Positions 52,516 through 62,161 of a DNA stretch of 64,000 bases are shown here, piece by piece (within the stretch, counting starts at the first letter, position 1; every line of letters begins with the position of its first letter). A model generated the notes under the pieces. That model was not told the origin of the DNA. It searched no databases and worked only from the letters and a program-made list of their open reading frames with translations. A program made the translations under genes and the position numbers. This DNA comes from Deltaproteobacteria bacterium SG8_13 (GTDB taxonomy: Bacteria; Desulfobacterota; Desulfobacteria; Desulfobacterales; SG8-13), in the NCBI GenBank assembly GCA_001303025.1, contig LJNK01000017.1, forward strand, positions 62,001-126,000. Reading direction: 5' to 3'.

Positions 52516-52878
52516 CGTTTTTAAATAAACCAGCGCATGCCGCGTTCAACCACCGATGCTCCAGAGTCGGTGAGCCGGCCACCGTATCATCCAACCCGTT
52601 TCGGCCCGGTTAGGAAGATGGGGTTCAGTTTTATACCGCCTCATTGCGGCCGGGAACCTGCCATCCGGTCTGCTTTCCTGGGCCGCAGGGACCGCATTTC
52701 GAAACGCTCGCGCTTTTTTTGCCGGCAACTTGCACGCCGGACAGTGAACAATACCCGTCAATTATATCTCATTGCCGCAGACAAGGGCATCGTTATCTTC
52801 GAAAGGGCTTGGGGCTAAGCAGTCGCTGTGAACGGCCGGCCGGCGGCTCGAGTCGATGGCGGCTGGATGCAAACCGGC

Positions 52879-53877
52879 TTAGTCAACGATTTGCACCGTT
52901 TGCTGTCGCTGTCGGTTGACCGTCAGCTGCGTGACGTCCGGACGGGAGTAATGCCCCACCGGATCGAAATTCTGACGTTCTTCCCGCACTCGCCGATGCT
53001 CCAGCACCGCCACAATCAGGCGCTCTTCTCCGACCACCGGCTCAACCACCCAGCAGCCGTCCGGGCCGGCGATGCACGAACCGCCGTTGGCAAGGGGTCC
53101 GTCGATGTCGGCGGTGATGGCGGCGAGATGAGGCGTGTCCGCCGGAAAGTCGCTCGCCTGCATAAACCCGGAAACCGACACCACATAGGAACGCGCCTCG
53201 ATGGCGATAAAGCGGGTGCTGTCCTGCGTATTGTGCAATCCGCCCGGCCAGATAGCCACGTGCAGGTCCTCCCCTTGCGCATAGAGAGCCGCCCTGGCCA
53301 GCGGCATCCAGTTCTCCCAGCAATTGAGCCCGCCAACGGTGAAAGGTCCCAGACGGTGAACCCGCAATCCATGACCGTCACCGGGCGACCAGGTCAACCT
53401 TTCTTCATAGGTTGGCATCAGCTTGCGGTGCACCGACTGGACAACGCCCTCCGGCGAAATGTATACCAGGCTGGCATAGAGGCTGTGACCGCCGCGGTCC
53501 GCCGGACGCTCGATGATTCCCAACACCACTGCGATCTGAACTTTCGCAGCGGCACGGCACAGCGCATCCAGGTGGCCGGCTTCGATTTGAACGGCCTGCT
53601 GCATATAGTGGGCATGAATTTCCTTCTGCATCGGCGAGTTGAACCGGGCGCCGTCGGTTCTCTCGATCCAGAAAGGATAACCCGGCAGCAGCGCTTCACC
53701 GAACACCACCAGGTGACAGCCCTTTTCAACTGCCGTGTGGACCTGTGCCAGAATCTTCTCCAAGGTTTTCGAGCGGTTCAGCCAGATCGGGGCGATTTGA
53801 GCCAGCCCGACCGTCAGCGAGTCCGTGGGTTGGTTTCGAGTCATCGGTTGTGCACCTCCAATGCCGCCGCATTTCAT
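52879..53877 (-). CDS. Carbon-nitrogen hydrolase (nitrilase family)
   Basis: Catalytic Glu (VVFGEALLPGYP), Lys (HRKLMPTYEERLTWSPGDG) and Cys (GGLNCWENWMPLAR). Confidence 0.9.
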   Translation of the reverse strand: MKCGGIGGAQPMTRNQPTDSLTVGLAQIAPIWLNRSKTLEKILAQVHTAVEKGCHLVVFGEALLPGYPFWIERTDGARFNSPMQKEIHAHYMQQAVQIEAGHLDALCRAAAKVQIAVVLGIIERPADRGGHSLYASLVYISPEGVVQSVHRKLMPTYEERLTWSPGDGHGLRVHRLGPFTVGGLNCWENWMPLARAALYAQGEDLHVAIWPGGLHNTQDSTRFIAIEARSYVVSVSGFMQASDFPADTPHLAAITADIDGPLANGGSCIAGPDGCWVVEPVVGEERLIVAVLEHRRVREERQNFDPVGHYSRPDVTQLTVNRQRQQTVQIVD

Positions 53878-53975
53878 GGACGCTTTTCAGTCAACGGGAA
53901 ACCTGTTGCAGGAAGCAACCCCCGCTGCAGCGACCATGCCGGCTCCGTATCATCGCTGGGCTGCAGATCGCCGGT

Positions 53976-54359
53976 CTACTTCGCCTCGTCGACCATGGCA
54001 ATGGTTTTTTCTTCAACCTCCCCGGCAACTTGCACCAAGGCGGCATCTTGAGAAAGGGTCGACAGCATCTGCACCGGTTTGATGAGGCCGATCTTTGTCT
54101 GGTTTTGTTCTGTAAATACCGAAATGCGGCAGGGCAGCGCCATGTTCAGCCGCATATCGGTCGAAAGTACCTTTACGGCCTGCCCCGGATTGCAGACCTC
54201 GAAAACCTTGCATTGCTCAGGGAATTCAAACCCCTTGCTTCGCAGCGTCGCCGCCAGGTCGTGAATGTGCAGAACGCCGAAACCGTGGCGTTTGACAGCC
54301 GATTCAAGATCTGCAGCGGCCTGGTCGAATGATTTGTCACTTTCAACAATATAGTACAT
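53976..54359 (-). CDS. DUF302 domain protein
   Basis: MYYIVESDKSFDQAAADLESAVKRHGFGVLHIHDL, ALPCRISVF. Confidence 0.75.
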   Translation of the reverse strand: MYYIVESDKSFDQAAADLESAVKRHGFGVLHIHDLAATLRSKGFEFPEQCKVFEVCNPGQAVKVLSTDMRLNMALPCRISVFTEQNQTKIGLIKPVQMLSTLSQDAALVQVAGEVEEKTIAMVDEAK

Positions 54360-54428
54360 GCATCCCCTCGCTATGCCCGCGGTCCTGCAGGCGGAATAAA
54401 AAGCCGCATCCCGCCTGCATCGCAATAC

Positions 54429-54923
54429 CTACGGTTGATTCTGCCGAACTGTTTGAAGCGACCCACCGGCCCTTTTCTCAAAATAGATCTCAAGCAACGT
54501 TTTCCATTCTTTAATAAATTCCTCGTAGGCCGCTGCGGTAAACTGCCCGACAAAACGATTCCCGCTGTCTGACAACCCGATATAGGTGTAGGTCACTTCC
54601 ACCCGGGTTGTCCGGCGATCGAGTGCATCGCATGTAACGGAAATGACCCCCACTTTTTCACCCGGCTCTATTTTGTAGTATTGCACCCGGCAGGCCTCGG
54701 GGTCGTAATGTTTAACGATCCATATCGCCTCGGTCGCCGCGTGGTCGTGGCTTTTGGTCAAAAACACGTAGTCGTCTTGCAATCGGGCGGTCCCCATCAC
54801 GTTTTCATAGTCCCAGTCGGGAACCCACCGCCGTTCCCCTTCCGGGCTGAATAGCGGAAACAGGTCCTCTGCTGACTGGCTGATGACAAAGGTTGCCTTG
54901 TGGGAGGTGGATTTTGCATTCAT
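54429..54923 (-). CDS. SRPBCC (START-like) family protein
   Basis: VISQSAEDLFPLFSPEGERRWVPDWDYE. Confidence 0.65.
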   Translation of the reverse strand: MNAKSTSHKATFVISQSAEDLFPLFSPEGERRWVPDWDYENVMGTARLQDDYVFLTKSHDHAATEAIWIVKHYDPEACRVQYYKIEPGEKVGVISVTCDALDRRTTRVEVTYTYIGLSDSGNRFVGQFTAAAYEEFIKEWKTLLEIYFEKRAGGSLQTVRQNQP

Positions 54924-55180
54924 AAGGCTTCTCGCCGGCTGATGGCCGCGACAGGTGCTGCCGCTCGCCGTTGCGGTCACTGCATTCGCTGCAAAGGCGC
55001 TGGGGGATTCTGCCGGTCGGCAAGCGGCGGAAAACCAGTCATGTCCCCGGGCTGAAAATTCCGGATCGATCGAATACGCCTGCGCACCGGACATGCCCGG
55101 TGATCTTTTGCCAGCGCACGACGCCGGCCCGGGGGCCTCAAACTTGGCTCTTCCCTGAATTGCCGGCTGTCGATTCCCGG

Positions 55181-55645
55181 TCAGCCTGTCGATCGGGCTT
55201 CGATCTCTTTTCGATCCATTACGGCCAGCTCAAGCACGATCCGCCCCCATCCGCCGCATTGGACACCGACATCGAAGCACCCGGCCCGCTTGAACCGCAT
55301 CTGATTGGGATCGATCCCCGCGTAGAACAGTTCGTTTGCGGCAAAGATCATCGAGGTGGCGGCGTTGAGGGCGTAAACACAGACCTTTTTAGGGCACAGG
55401 CGGGTCAGAAGGTTGCCGGCTCCGTCGAAATAGAGCTTGTCTCCGATCCGGTGCCGGCTGTTGCAGCCGTGTGATTCGACCACTTCGACGACGATGGTTT
55501 TGTCCATCAACGCCGGTGCCTTGGATAGTATATCTTCATTTCGCGGATCTGTTTGGAAGATCTCCATTTCATCGTCCGTGTACCCGAGGTGCTTTTTCAT
55601 TACACCCCATTTGACGCTTCTCCAGGCCAAATCCCGTATCCCCAT
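55181..55645 (-). CDS. TIGR04076-like protein
   Basis: VVEVVESHGCNSRHRIGDKLYFDGAGNLL...CPKKVCVYAL. Confidence 0.6.
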   Translation of the reverse strand: MGIRDLAWRSVKWGVMKKHLGYTDDEMEIFQTDPRNEDILSKAPALMDKTIVVEVVESHGCNSRHRIGDKLYFDGAGNLLTRLCPKKVCVYALNAATSMIFAANELFYAGIDPNQMRFKRAGCFDVGVQCGGWGRIVLELAVMDRKEIEARSTG

Positions 55646-55763
55646 GTTTGCCTCCTCGTGGTGCTTTGCTACTCTAATACCATGTGCCTATCGCTGTTTC
55701 CGGTGCACCCGGCTCACTGGATCGGCGATGCGTCTTTCTTCCGCCCCGCTGTCGTTTTCCCCG

Positions 55764-56117
55764 TCACCGCGTGATCGAATCGATGTAGTCCCTGATGGCA
55801 ACCGCATTGTTGAGTCGCCGTTCCTTGGAACTGTAGACGAAGGTAACGGTACCCCGGTGAAGGCGATCGAGCAGCTCTTTCATCAACACAGGCTTGGTTT
55901 CCAGCTCTTCGAAATAGCGCGCCTTGAACACCGGCCATTTTTCAGGACTATGATCATACCAGCGCCGCAGCTCGGTGGAAGGGGCAAGCTCTTTCGGCCA
56001 AAAATCGATTCTGGCTCTTTCTTTTGAAATACCCCTGGGCCACAGCCGATCCACCAGGATGCGCTGGCCATCTTCTTCGTCGGGGGCTTCATATGCCCTT
56101 TTGATTTTTATCTGCAT
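55764..56117 (-). CDS. DUF488 family protein
   Basis: DGQRILVDRLWPRGISKERARIDFWPKELAPSTELRRWYDH. Confidence 0.9.
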   Translation of the reverse strand: MQIKIKRAYEAPDEEDGQRILVDRLWPRGISKERARIDFWPKELAPSTELRRWYDHSPEKWPVFKARYFEELETKPVLMKELLDRLHRGTVTFVYSSKERRLNNAVAIRDYIDSITR

Positions 56118-56166
56118 CGGTATCTGTCCTCAGGCCGCCACACGCCGGCCGACGCTGTGTTACTCG

Positions 56167-56682
56167 CTAGGTTGCCTCGTCGAACTCATCCCTGTATCGA
56201 GCGACGCCGGTCACCCCTTCCATCCGGTCGCTGTCAAACATCAGTGCCATAAATGCGTTATCCGGCACCCCTTTCCACTGGCACTCGAAATGGTGCTCGG
56301 AGGCCGGTGTAAATCCGAATCGAGGGTAGTAAGCCGGGTGTCCCAGCACGATCACGAAGGGGCAGGCGCTGTTGCGAAGTATTTCGAGACCGGCTTCGAC
56401 CAACCGGCTGCCGACCCCCTGGCGCTGGTGCGCCGGCATCACCGCCATAGGCGCCAGTCCCATGCCCGTAACCGCTCCCTTTTCGGATTGGATGCTCACC
56501 GGGCTGAACAATATGTGGCCGATCAACTGATCTTCGGACACGGCCACCAGCGAAAGCGCATCCGGGCAGGCTGCGCGAATCGCATCGACAATGTTCGCCT
56601 CTGTCGGCTGGCCAAAAGCGGCTTCATTGATCGCACGCACCGCCCGGATATCTGAAGACTGCTCTGTTCGTATGGTGATCAT
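56167..56682 (-). CDS. GNAT N-acetyltransferase
   Basis: GLAPMAVMPAHQRQGVGSRLVEAGL. Confidence 0.88.
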   Translation of the reverse strand: MITIRTEQSSDIRAVRAINEAAFGQPTEANIVDAIRAACPDALSLVAVSEDQLIGHILFSPVSIQSEKGAVTGMGLAPMAVMPAHQRQGVGSRLVEAGLEILRNSACPFVIVLGHPAYYPRFGFTPASEHHFECQWKGVPDNAFMALMFDSDRMEGVTGVARYRDEFDEAT

Positions 56683-56693
56683 GACGGCTTCCG

Positions 56694-57125
56694 CTACGGC
56701 CTTGGCTGGCGGGGTGCCAGTCGATCTTTCCTGCCTATCACCCAGCAGCGTTCATGCTTGGTGTACCCGATGGGTCCATAATACCCATCAGCACCGGGTG
56801 CGGCAAGAAGAATAATGGCGCATCGTTCCTTCAGCTGCTCCCGGGTCAGTTGTTGCAGTTTCAGTCCGATCCCCTTTTTTTGGTAAGCTTCATCGACGGC
56901 CAGATCCGACAAATAGCAGCAATAATGAAAATCGGTGACAGAACGGGCGGCACCGACCAGTTTTTGCCCATGCCATGCAGTCACCATCAGGTCGCTGTTT
57001 TCGAGCATCCCCTCAATGCAGGCCAAATCGTCGATCGGTCTTCTTTCGCTCAGGGTGGAGCGGCGCAACAGTTCGATAAATACCTGCACGTCGACGGCCT
57101 TGTTGATCTCGTAGGTAATTCGCAT
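56694..57125 (-). CDS. GNAT N-acetyltransferase
   Basis: YLSDLAVDEAYQKKGIGLKLQQL, PGADGYYGPIGYTKHERCW. Confidence 0.85.
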   Translation of the reverse strand: MRITYEINKAVDVQVFIELLRRSTLSERRPIDDLACIEGMLENSDLMVTAWHGQKLVGAARSVTDFHYCCYLSDLAVDEAYQKKGIGLKLQQLTREQLKERCAIILLAAPGADGYYGPIGYTKHERCWVIGRKDRLAPRQPRP

Positions 57126-57244
57126 GGCCTGCGGCCTCCCATTTTATGTCGAATCGAGCGGGCAGGCATCCGGTGTGCGGCGGCACGGTCCCCCCCGAGA
57201 GCCAGGTGCCCGCTTTGCCTCGACAGCCTTTGGGCAATTGCAGC

Positions 57245-57946
57245 TCATGGGCTTGCGTCGAGATCCCAGAATGCCCCTTTCAGCCCGAGGCTGTCAAACA
57301 GCTCTTGGATATCCTGTTGGCCGGGGCGCTGCCAGTCGTGCTCAAGGCGGCCTGCATACCATCTGCGGGCAAGCTCCCAAAGCTGTTGGATCGGCATGGC
57401 ATATCCGGTCTTCACCTTCAGCCGCGACAGCCATCGGTCCAAATGGGCCTTCGAACGGAAGGCAAGGATCGTTGCTCACGTATAGCCGATGTTTTCCCAG
57501 AACCGCGCTGCAGGGACGACAAAATGAACGATCCAGTCCGACGCTACCGATCGCCCGTGCCGAATTACAACGTCCAGTTTCTCGCTGCACTCTCCACACC
57601 CGCACGGAGCGTGTCCTGTGGCATCTTTGCCGAGGATGGCGGCGATGCCGAAGATATCCCACACTCAGTTGCCCCAGTAACGCTTAATTTCCAGCTCGGC
57701 CGTAAAATTGGTTGGAAGGCCGGAAAACGGATGCGCCATCCAGATCAGGCGCGAACCGGGTGCCAGTGCAATATGGTGGGCTTCTGCCAGTCTTTCATAA
57801 GCGCTCTCGGTCGCTGCAATAGAACAGTTGAAATGACCGGCCGTTTCCGACGAGGTCGGTGGGCGGGTGGTCCTGGCAAACGTTGTATAGATGAAGTGAC
57901 GGATATCGAGATCGGAAACACTTTTTGGAGGACTTGTACGGCTCAT
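57245..57946 (-). CDS. Alkylmercury lyase (MerB)-like protein, candidate selenoprotein with two Sec (TGA at 57665-57667 and 57476-57478)
   Basis: Three ORF fragments (57665-57946, 57476-57664, 57245-57442) lie in one frame, separated only by TGA; joined 233-aa product reads ...YWGN-U-VWDIFGIAAIL...ENIGYT-U-ATILAFRSKAHLDRWL..., TGA at positions of both MerB catalytic Cys. Confidence 0.8.
57447..57463 (-). promoter_or_regulatory. Putative bacterial SECIS for the second TGA
   Basis: Minus strand GCCTTC-CGTTC-GAAGGC, perfect 6-bp stem starting 13 nt after TGA, G at loop position 2 (+20). Confidence 0.7.
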
Positions 57947-58065
57947 CCGGGTTGCTTCCCTTTCCGGCTGCCCGAGCAGGTGGATGCCTTTACCTGCATG
58001 GCCGGTGCACAGCGTTCGCGCTCTCTGACACTGGCGGGTGCCATCTCTGCTGGCTCACAACGTCA

Positions 58066-58479
58066 TCACCGTTCGGAATCGGTGTTGAAGGCGGCCATAA
58101 CTTTTTTTGCCAGTTCCGCATCGATTTGACGGATTTCCGCAACGAGCTTTTCGATCCCCGGCTCATTGACGTTGTCCGCGCGGGATCTCTGCTGCAGTTG
58201 ATCGACCAGACTCAGCTCACCGGAAATCCTGGTTCGCTTCTCAAGCAGATAATTGAACTGCGCATCGCAAGCCGGTATCGGGCTCGGATAGGAGCCGATT
58301 TGCTCATTGAGCCGATCCCTTTCCGCTTCCAGGTGGTCTCGGACCCTCGCCAGCAACCTTACCCCGGTGCTTTCGGCAGACGAATTGGTGCGGTTTTGCG
58401 TCGACATGGCTGCCTGTAACATAAAACCGAATGAACGCGATTCAATACATGTCACGCCCGTCAGCGCACAGACCGTCAC
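58066..58479 (-). CDS. Hypothetical protein (start may be 58407)
   Basis: Long ORF with coiled-coil-like composition. Confidence 0.45.
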   Translation of the reverse strand: MTVCALTGVTCIESRSFGFMLQAAMSTQNRTNSSAESTGVRLLARVRDHLEAERDRLNEQIGSYPSPIPACDAQFNYLLEKRTRISGELSLVDQLQQRSRADNVNEPGIEKLVAEIRQIDAELAKKVMAAFNTDSER

Positions 58480-58529
58480 CGAAAACGAAAACGAGCCGTC
58501 TCCACAGCAACTGGCGCCAGGTTGGGCTG

Positions 58530-59132
58530 CTACCGCTTTTGGATAACGGTATCATCGATGTGGGTTCCCAGGTTTTCTGACAGGCGCCTGGTGATCTTTT
58601 CCATGGTGGCCTGCGGCCGGTCAAACCCGTAAACGGATAACGGGAAATTCAGCGGTTTCTGAATTTCCCATATTTCTTCGTGCCGGTCCGGGGAAAAGAG
58701 CCGGGCCGGATTTCCCACCGCAACCCAGCCGACGGGCACAACGGCGCCCGGTTCGATCCGTGTGTGTAAATGAACCACCGCATGGACTCGCACCTCAGCG
58801 CCCTTGCCCAGGCGGGCGCTGTGGAAAATGGCTGCACCGGTTGCGATAAACACTTCGTCCTCGACGCTGCAGCCGACAACATGTGCATTCGGGCCGATCA
58901 AGCAGAAATTCCCGATCGTTGCAAAATGGCTGGCAGTGCTCCGCACGACCGCATTTTCAAATACGATCCCGTGTTCACCGAACTCGATTCGGCCGCCTTC
59001 GGCGATAATGGAAGCGCCGTGCATCACCCGGCAGTGCGGGCCGATGGTCACATCACCGCAAATGGTTGCAGTCGGTGCAATAAAGGCGGAAGGGTGAATG
59101 ACAGGGGCTTTGCCATTGTGAGAGATGAGCAT
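58530..59132 (-). CDS. Gamma-carbonic-anhydrase-like / hexapeptide transferase family
   Basis: VIHPSAFIAPTATICGDVTIGPHCRVMHGASI, hexapeptide repeats. Confidence 0.85.
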   Translation of the reverse strand: MLISHNGKAPVIHPSAFIAPTATICGDVTIGPHCRVMHGASIIAEGGRIEFGEHGIVFENAVVRSTASHFATIGNFCLIGPNAHVVGCSVEDEVFIATGAAIFHSARLGKGAEVRVHAVVHLHTRIEPGAVVPVGWVAVGNPARLFSPDRHEEIWEIQKPLNFPLSVYGFDRPQATMEKITRRLSENLGTHIDDTVIQKR

Positions 59133-59188
59133 CGGTACCTCCCTTTATCGGCCTGCTGCCCTGCATCACCCGAACGGAAGGCATCGAA

Positions 59189-59908
59189 TTAGCGAGCTGG
59201 CAGCGAGCGCGTGTTGGACGGTTTTTCGCGTTTGGCATCATTGGCCTCGCCTTCCCTACCGCCCTGTTTTTTAGCCAGAACGTAAAAACCCAGGTCGACT
59301 CTTTCCCCCGACACTTCTTCAAACAACGCCAGTCTTCGCACCATGCGTCTGACCAGGTCGGCAATCCAGCCGGCAGAGCTGTCAGCGTAAAGCAGGATGC
59401 CGCCGGGGCGGCACACCCGTGTAAATTCCGTAAAGCACGGCATCGTGTTTTGTGCCAGGAGCAGATCGACCGATGCATCTTTGAGCGGGATGGCAAAAGA
59501 GTCTGCCTGCACAAAATAGTGTTTGGCCGGGGACTCTTTCGCGAGCTCTCGCGCCTGCACCAGCATTGCAGGCACGATGTCAAACGCCATAAAGGTGGCG
59601 TGCGGGAAATGTGCGGCAGCCTGTCCGGCGGCATAGCCCGTTCCCGTTCCGCAGTCTGCGACAACAGAGATCTGCCTGCCGGCGATTCGTTCGGCCCTGC
59701 CCAGGCCTTCGGCCATCGCCAGACCGTAGCGGCCCTCGAAGCAGTCGATGATGTGCCGGTATCGATCACCATAGGCTCGTCCGAAACAAAACGAGACCAG
59801 GGAACGGGTAAACCGGATTTTCGCAATTCGGGGAATCAGCAGCGGCGGGGTAACAATGCTGAACAGAATTTGGGAAACGAACAAGGCAAGACGGTTTAAG
59901 GGACTCAC
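59189..59908 (-). CDS. Class I SAM-dependent methyltransferase
   Basis: VVADCGTGTGYAAGQAAAHFP, DLLLAQNTMPCFTEFTRVCRPGGILLYADSS. Confidence 0.8.
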   Translation of the reverse strand: MSPLNRLALFVSQILFSIVTPPLLIPRIAKIRFTRSLVSFCFGRAYGDRYRHIIDCFEGRYGLAMAEGLGRAERIAGRQISVVADCGTGTGYAAGQAAAHFPHATFMAFDIVPAMLVQARELAKESPAKHYFVQADSFAIPLKDASVDLLLAQNTMPCFTEFTRVCRPGGILLYADSSAGWIADLVRRMVRRLALFEEVSGERVDLGFYVLAKKQGGREGEANDAKREKPSNTRSLPAR

Positions 59909-59969
59909 GGTAATCCCCCCTTGCGAGCCTTTTACAATGGGATGGCTTTCGGTTTGCGATCTTGCCGGA

Positions 59970-60356
59970 CTACGTACCCCGGACCTGATATCTGCCCGCG
60001 GTCAATGCGCTGTTGGCTTTTGCCTGCAACGCGGCCGGCAGCAAAATGTAATCGGTATCGAAAGTAGAAATTGCGAAGATACCGATATCAGCCGCAGCCA
60101 GCGCCGCCGATATGCCGGCAAGGATTCCCGTTTCCGAAAAATCGATTGGACCGAGCACCTTGTAGCACGCCCAGCCCGCACTCCTTTCACCGCCGGACAG
60201 CTCGATGGCGGATTCACAGACAACCGACAATTCATCATCGGTTTTCCCGATCCAAAAAAACGAACTGTCGAAAACAGCGGCAGGTATCTTGTGATTGGGC
60301 TCAAACCGGTAGATCGTGAAGTCTCGATCCAGCACTTTTATTGCAAGCTCAGGCAT
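59970..60356 (-). CDS. ACT domain-containing protein
   Basis: VLGPIDFSETGILAGISAALAAADIGIFAISTFDTDYILLP. Confidence 0.82.
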   Translation of the reverse strand: MPELAIKVLDRDFTIYRFEPNHKIPAAVFDSSFFWIGKTDDELSVVCESAIELSGGERSAGWACYKVLGPIDFSETGILAGISAALAAADIGIFAISTFDTDYILLPAALQAKANSALTAGRYQVRGT

Positions 60357-60370
60357 GACACACCTTTTTT

Positions 60371-60655
60371 TTACAGATATTTTTCCTTCAAATTACCGGC
60401 GGTTTGAACGACCTGCGCAATTATCGCCCGGCGCCGGGTCCAATGATGGCGTTTCACGCATCCGCGCGCGTCCGTAATTTTGCATGCCTTGCCATCTTTG
60501 AGTTCACAATGGGGCTGTCCGCTTGCTTTGAGCAGCTCTGCCGCTTTCATAGCGTTTGACAGATCGACAGCCAAACCCGTCCCACAGGCGATATCGATAA
60601 CCGCAGGGTTTTCGAATAAAACGGATTTTGCCACTTCCTGGTTTCGGGACGCCAT
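60371..60655 (-). CDS. Hypothetical small protein (5' end uncertain)
   Basis: Open frame extends upstream of 60655 without a clear start; sequence looks coding. Confidence 0.4.
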   Translation of the reverse strand: MASRNQEVAKSVLFENPAVIDIACGTGLAVDLSNAMKAAELLKASGQPHCELKDGKACKITDARGCVKRHHWTRRRAIIAQVVQTAGNLKEKYL

Positions 60656-60737
60656 CCGCGCTTTCGACTCAACCGCCAGTTCGCGAAACTGATCAGCACC
60701 GATCGTCTCGGCACTCCCTCCCCCCCGGAAGCGTTGG

Positions 60738-61139
60738 CTATTGATGTCGCTTTCGCAGTTTCAAAGCGATAGTTCCGGCCACGGTGATATCGAAACTGAC
60801 GCATACCACCGGATACCAGCTGGGAACAAAGGCCTGTTGAAACACGAGATGCAATAGGACATCCCACAAAATATGCGCAGCCCAGCCAAGTGATAGAAAC
60901 CAGGGGGAAACCCGCAGTCCGAGCACCGCAACCAGTGTGAAGATCGCCGCCCCGATGATTTCTATCATCAACCACGCGTAGCTGGCAACGGTGACGGAAA
61001 AAGCCACGTAAAGCAGCGCAGCCACGACCAGGCCGAGGCAGTATATCTGCAGTTCCCGCCGATGTCCTCCTGCTTTTGCAAACGAGATGAACAAAACGGC
61101 GAGCGCGACACCCAGTAAGAGTTGAAACACTTTGTCCAT
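60738..61139 (-). CDS. DUF6010-like membrane protein
   Basis: Four predicted TM helices; SLGWAAHILWDVLLH. Confidence 0.6.
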   Translation of the reverse strand: MDKVFQLLLGVALAVLFISFAKAGGHRRELQIYCLGLVVAALLYVAFSVTVASYAWLMIEIIGAAIFTLVAVLGLRVSPWFLSLGWAAHILWDVLLHLVFQQAFVPSWYPVVCVSFDITVAGTIALKLRKRHQ

Positions 61140-61284
61140 GGCACACAGTCAGCGCCGCAGCTCGAAGATACGGCAAGTGCGGCGACGTCGGTCGGGCGCC
61201 TGCATTCCACCCCCTGGGCGGTCGCGGCCAAAGGCTGCAGGCAGCAGCTCTGCCGGCCCGGCGAACGAAAGGATATGCCGCGCG

Positions 61285-62040
61285 CTAGCGCCGGTAGGCG
61301 GTGACTTTTTCCCCGTGTGTTTCAAAGTAAGCAAATTGCTTCGTCGCACGGTAAAATGCGCGGGTGCATCCCTCGCAAATTCTATCGTGCAATTCCACGG
61401 TCAGGATATCTACCGCATCGATCCACTCGGATGCGTTTTCCAGCACATTCTTTTCGCCACCTTCGATATCCATCTTTAGCAGATCGATCTTTTCTATGCC
61501 GTATTTGTCCATCAGCGAATTGATGGTAATGCAATCGATTTGCTGTCCCGTCGACTCCGTGGTATTCGGGGTCTCTGTGATCGCAAATCCCCAGCAGCCG
61601 GTGGTTCGACGGTGTATGGCCCTGGTCTCAACCGCACCCCAGATCGCGGCTTTAACCGCGACAATATTGCTGTATTTTTCTGTGTTTTTGCAGAGCAGCT
61701 CGAAATTGCTCTCTTCCGGCTCAACGGCAACAATGCGTGCATCGGGATATTTATCGGCAAAAAATACCGCAGACGCTCCGATATAGGCGCCTGCATCTAT
61801 GATGACCCTGGGGGCCGAGCAGCGGATGGCATCGTATTCTTTATGGTGCAGGCAGCTGAGCGCTGCAATCAAATCCGAGGTATTTGTCCGGATGTAGATA
61901 TCCGTACCCCCCAGCTGTATCCTGCGCACCCTCTCTCGCCGCAAGAGCCTGTCCAGCAGGCACAGAAAGGAAGCAAATCCTTGGATGGCTTTGTAATTGT
62001 TGTAGGTCTGCCGCAACTCTGGTTGGAATAATTTTCTCAT
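61285..62040 (-). CDS. FkbM family methyltransferase
   Basis: VIIDAGAYIGASAVFFADKYPDARIVAVEPEESNFELL; IDLLKMDIEGGEKNVL. Confidence 0.9.
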   Translation of the reverse strand: MRKLFQPELRQTYNNYKAIQGFASFLCLLDRLLRRERVRRIQLGGTDIYIRTNTSDLIAALSCLHHKEYDAIRCSAPRVIIDAGAYIGASAVFFADKYPDARIVAVEPEESNFELLCKNTEKYSNIVAVKAAIWGAVETRAIHRRTTGCWGFAITETPNTTESTGQQIDCITINSLMDKYGIEKIDLLKMDIEGGEKNVLENASEWIDAVDILTVELHDRICEGCTRAFYRATKQFAYFETHGEKVTAYRR

Positions 62041-62161
62041 ATCCAACGCCCTCTGCATTTGTGAAAAACCGTCAGCGTTTTTTGGCCTTCTCCCGCGATT
62101 CTCGGCGATCGATCGCCGAACAACTCGCTGACACGAAGGACCCGCGCTCTTTTATCTCGTT

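Noticed and set aside
60371-60800. Upstream in-frame TGA of the small ORF at 60371-60655 as another Sec site
   Set aside because: No identifiable family or conserved Cys at that position; it overlaps the end of the neighbouring membrane-protein gene, so it is most likely just the upstream frame stop.
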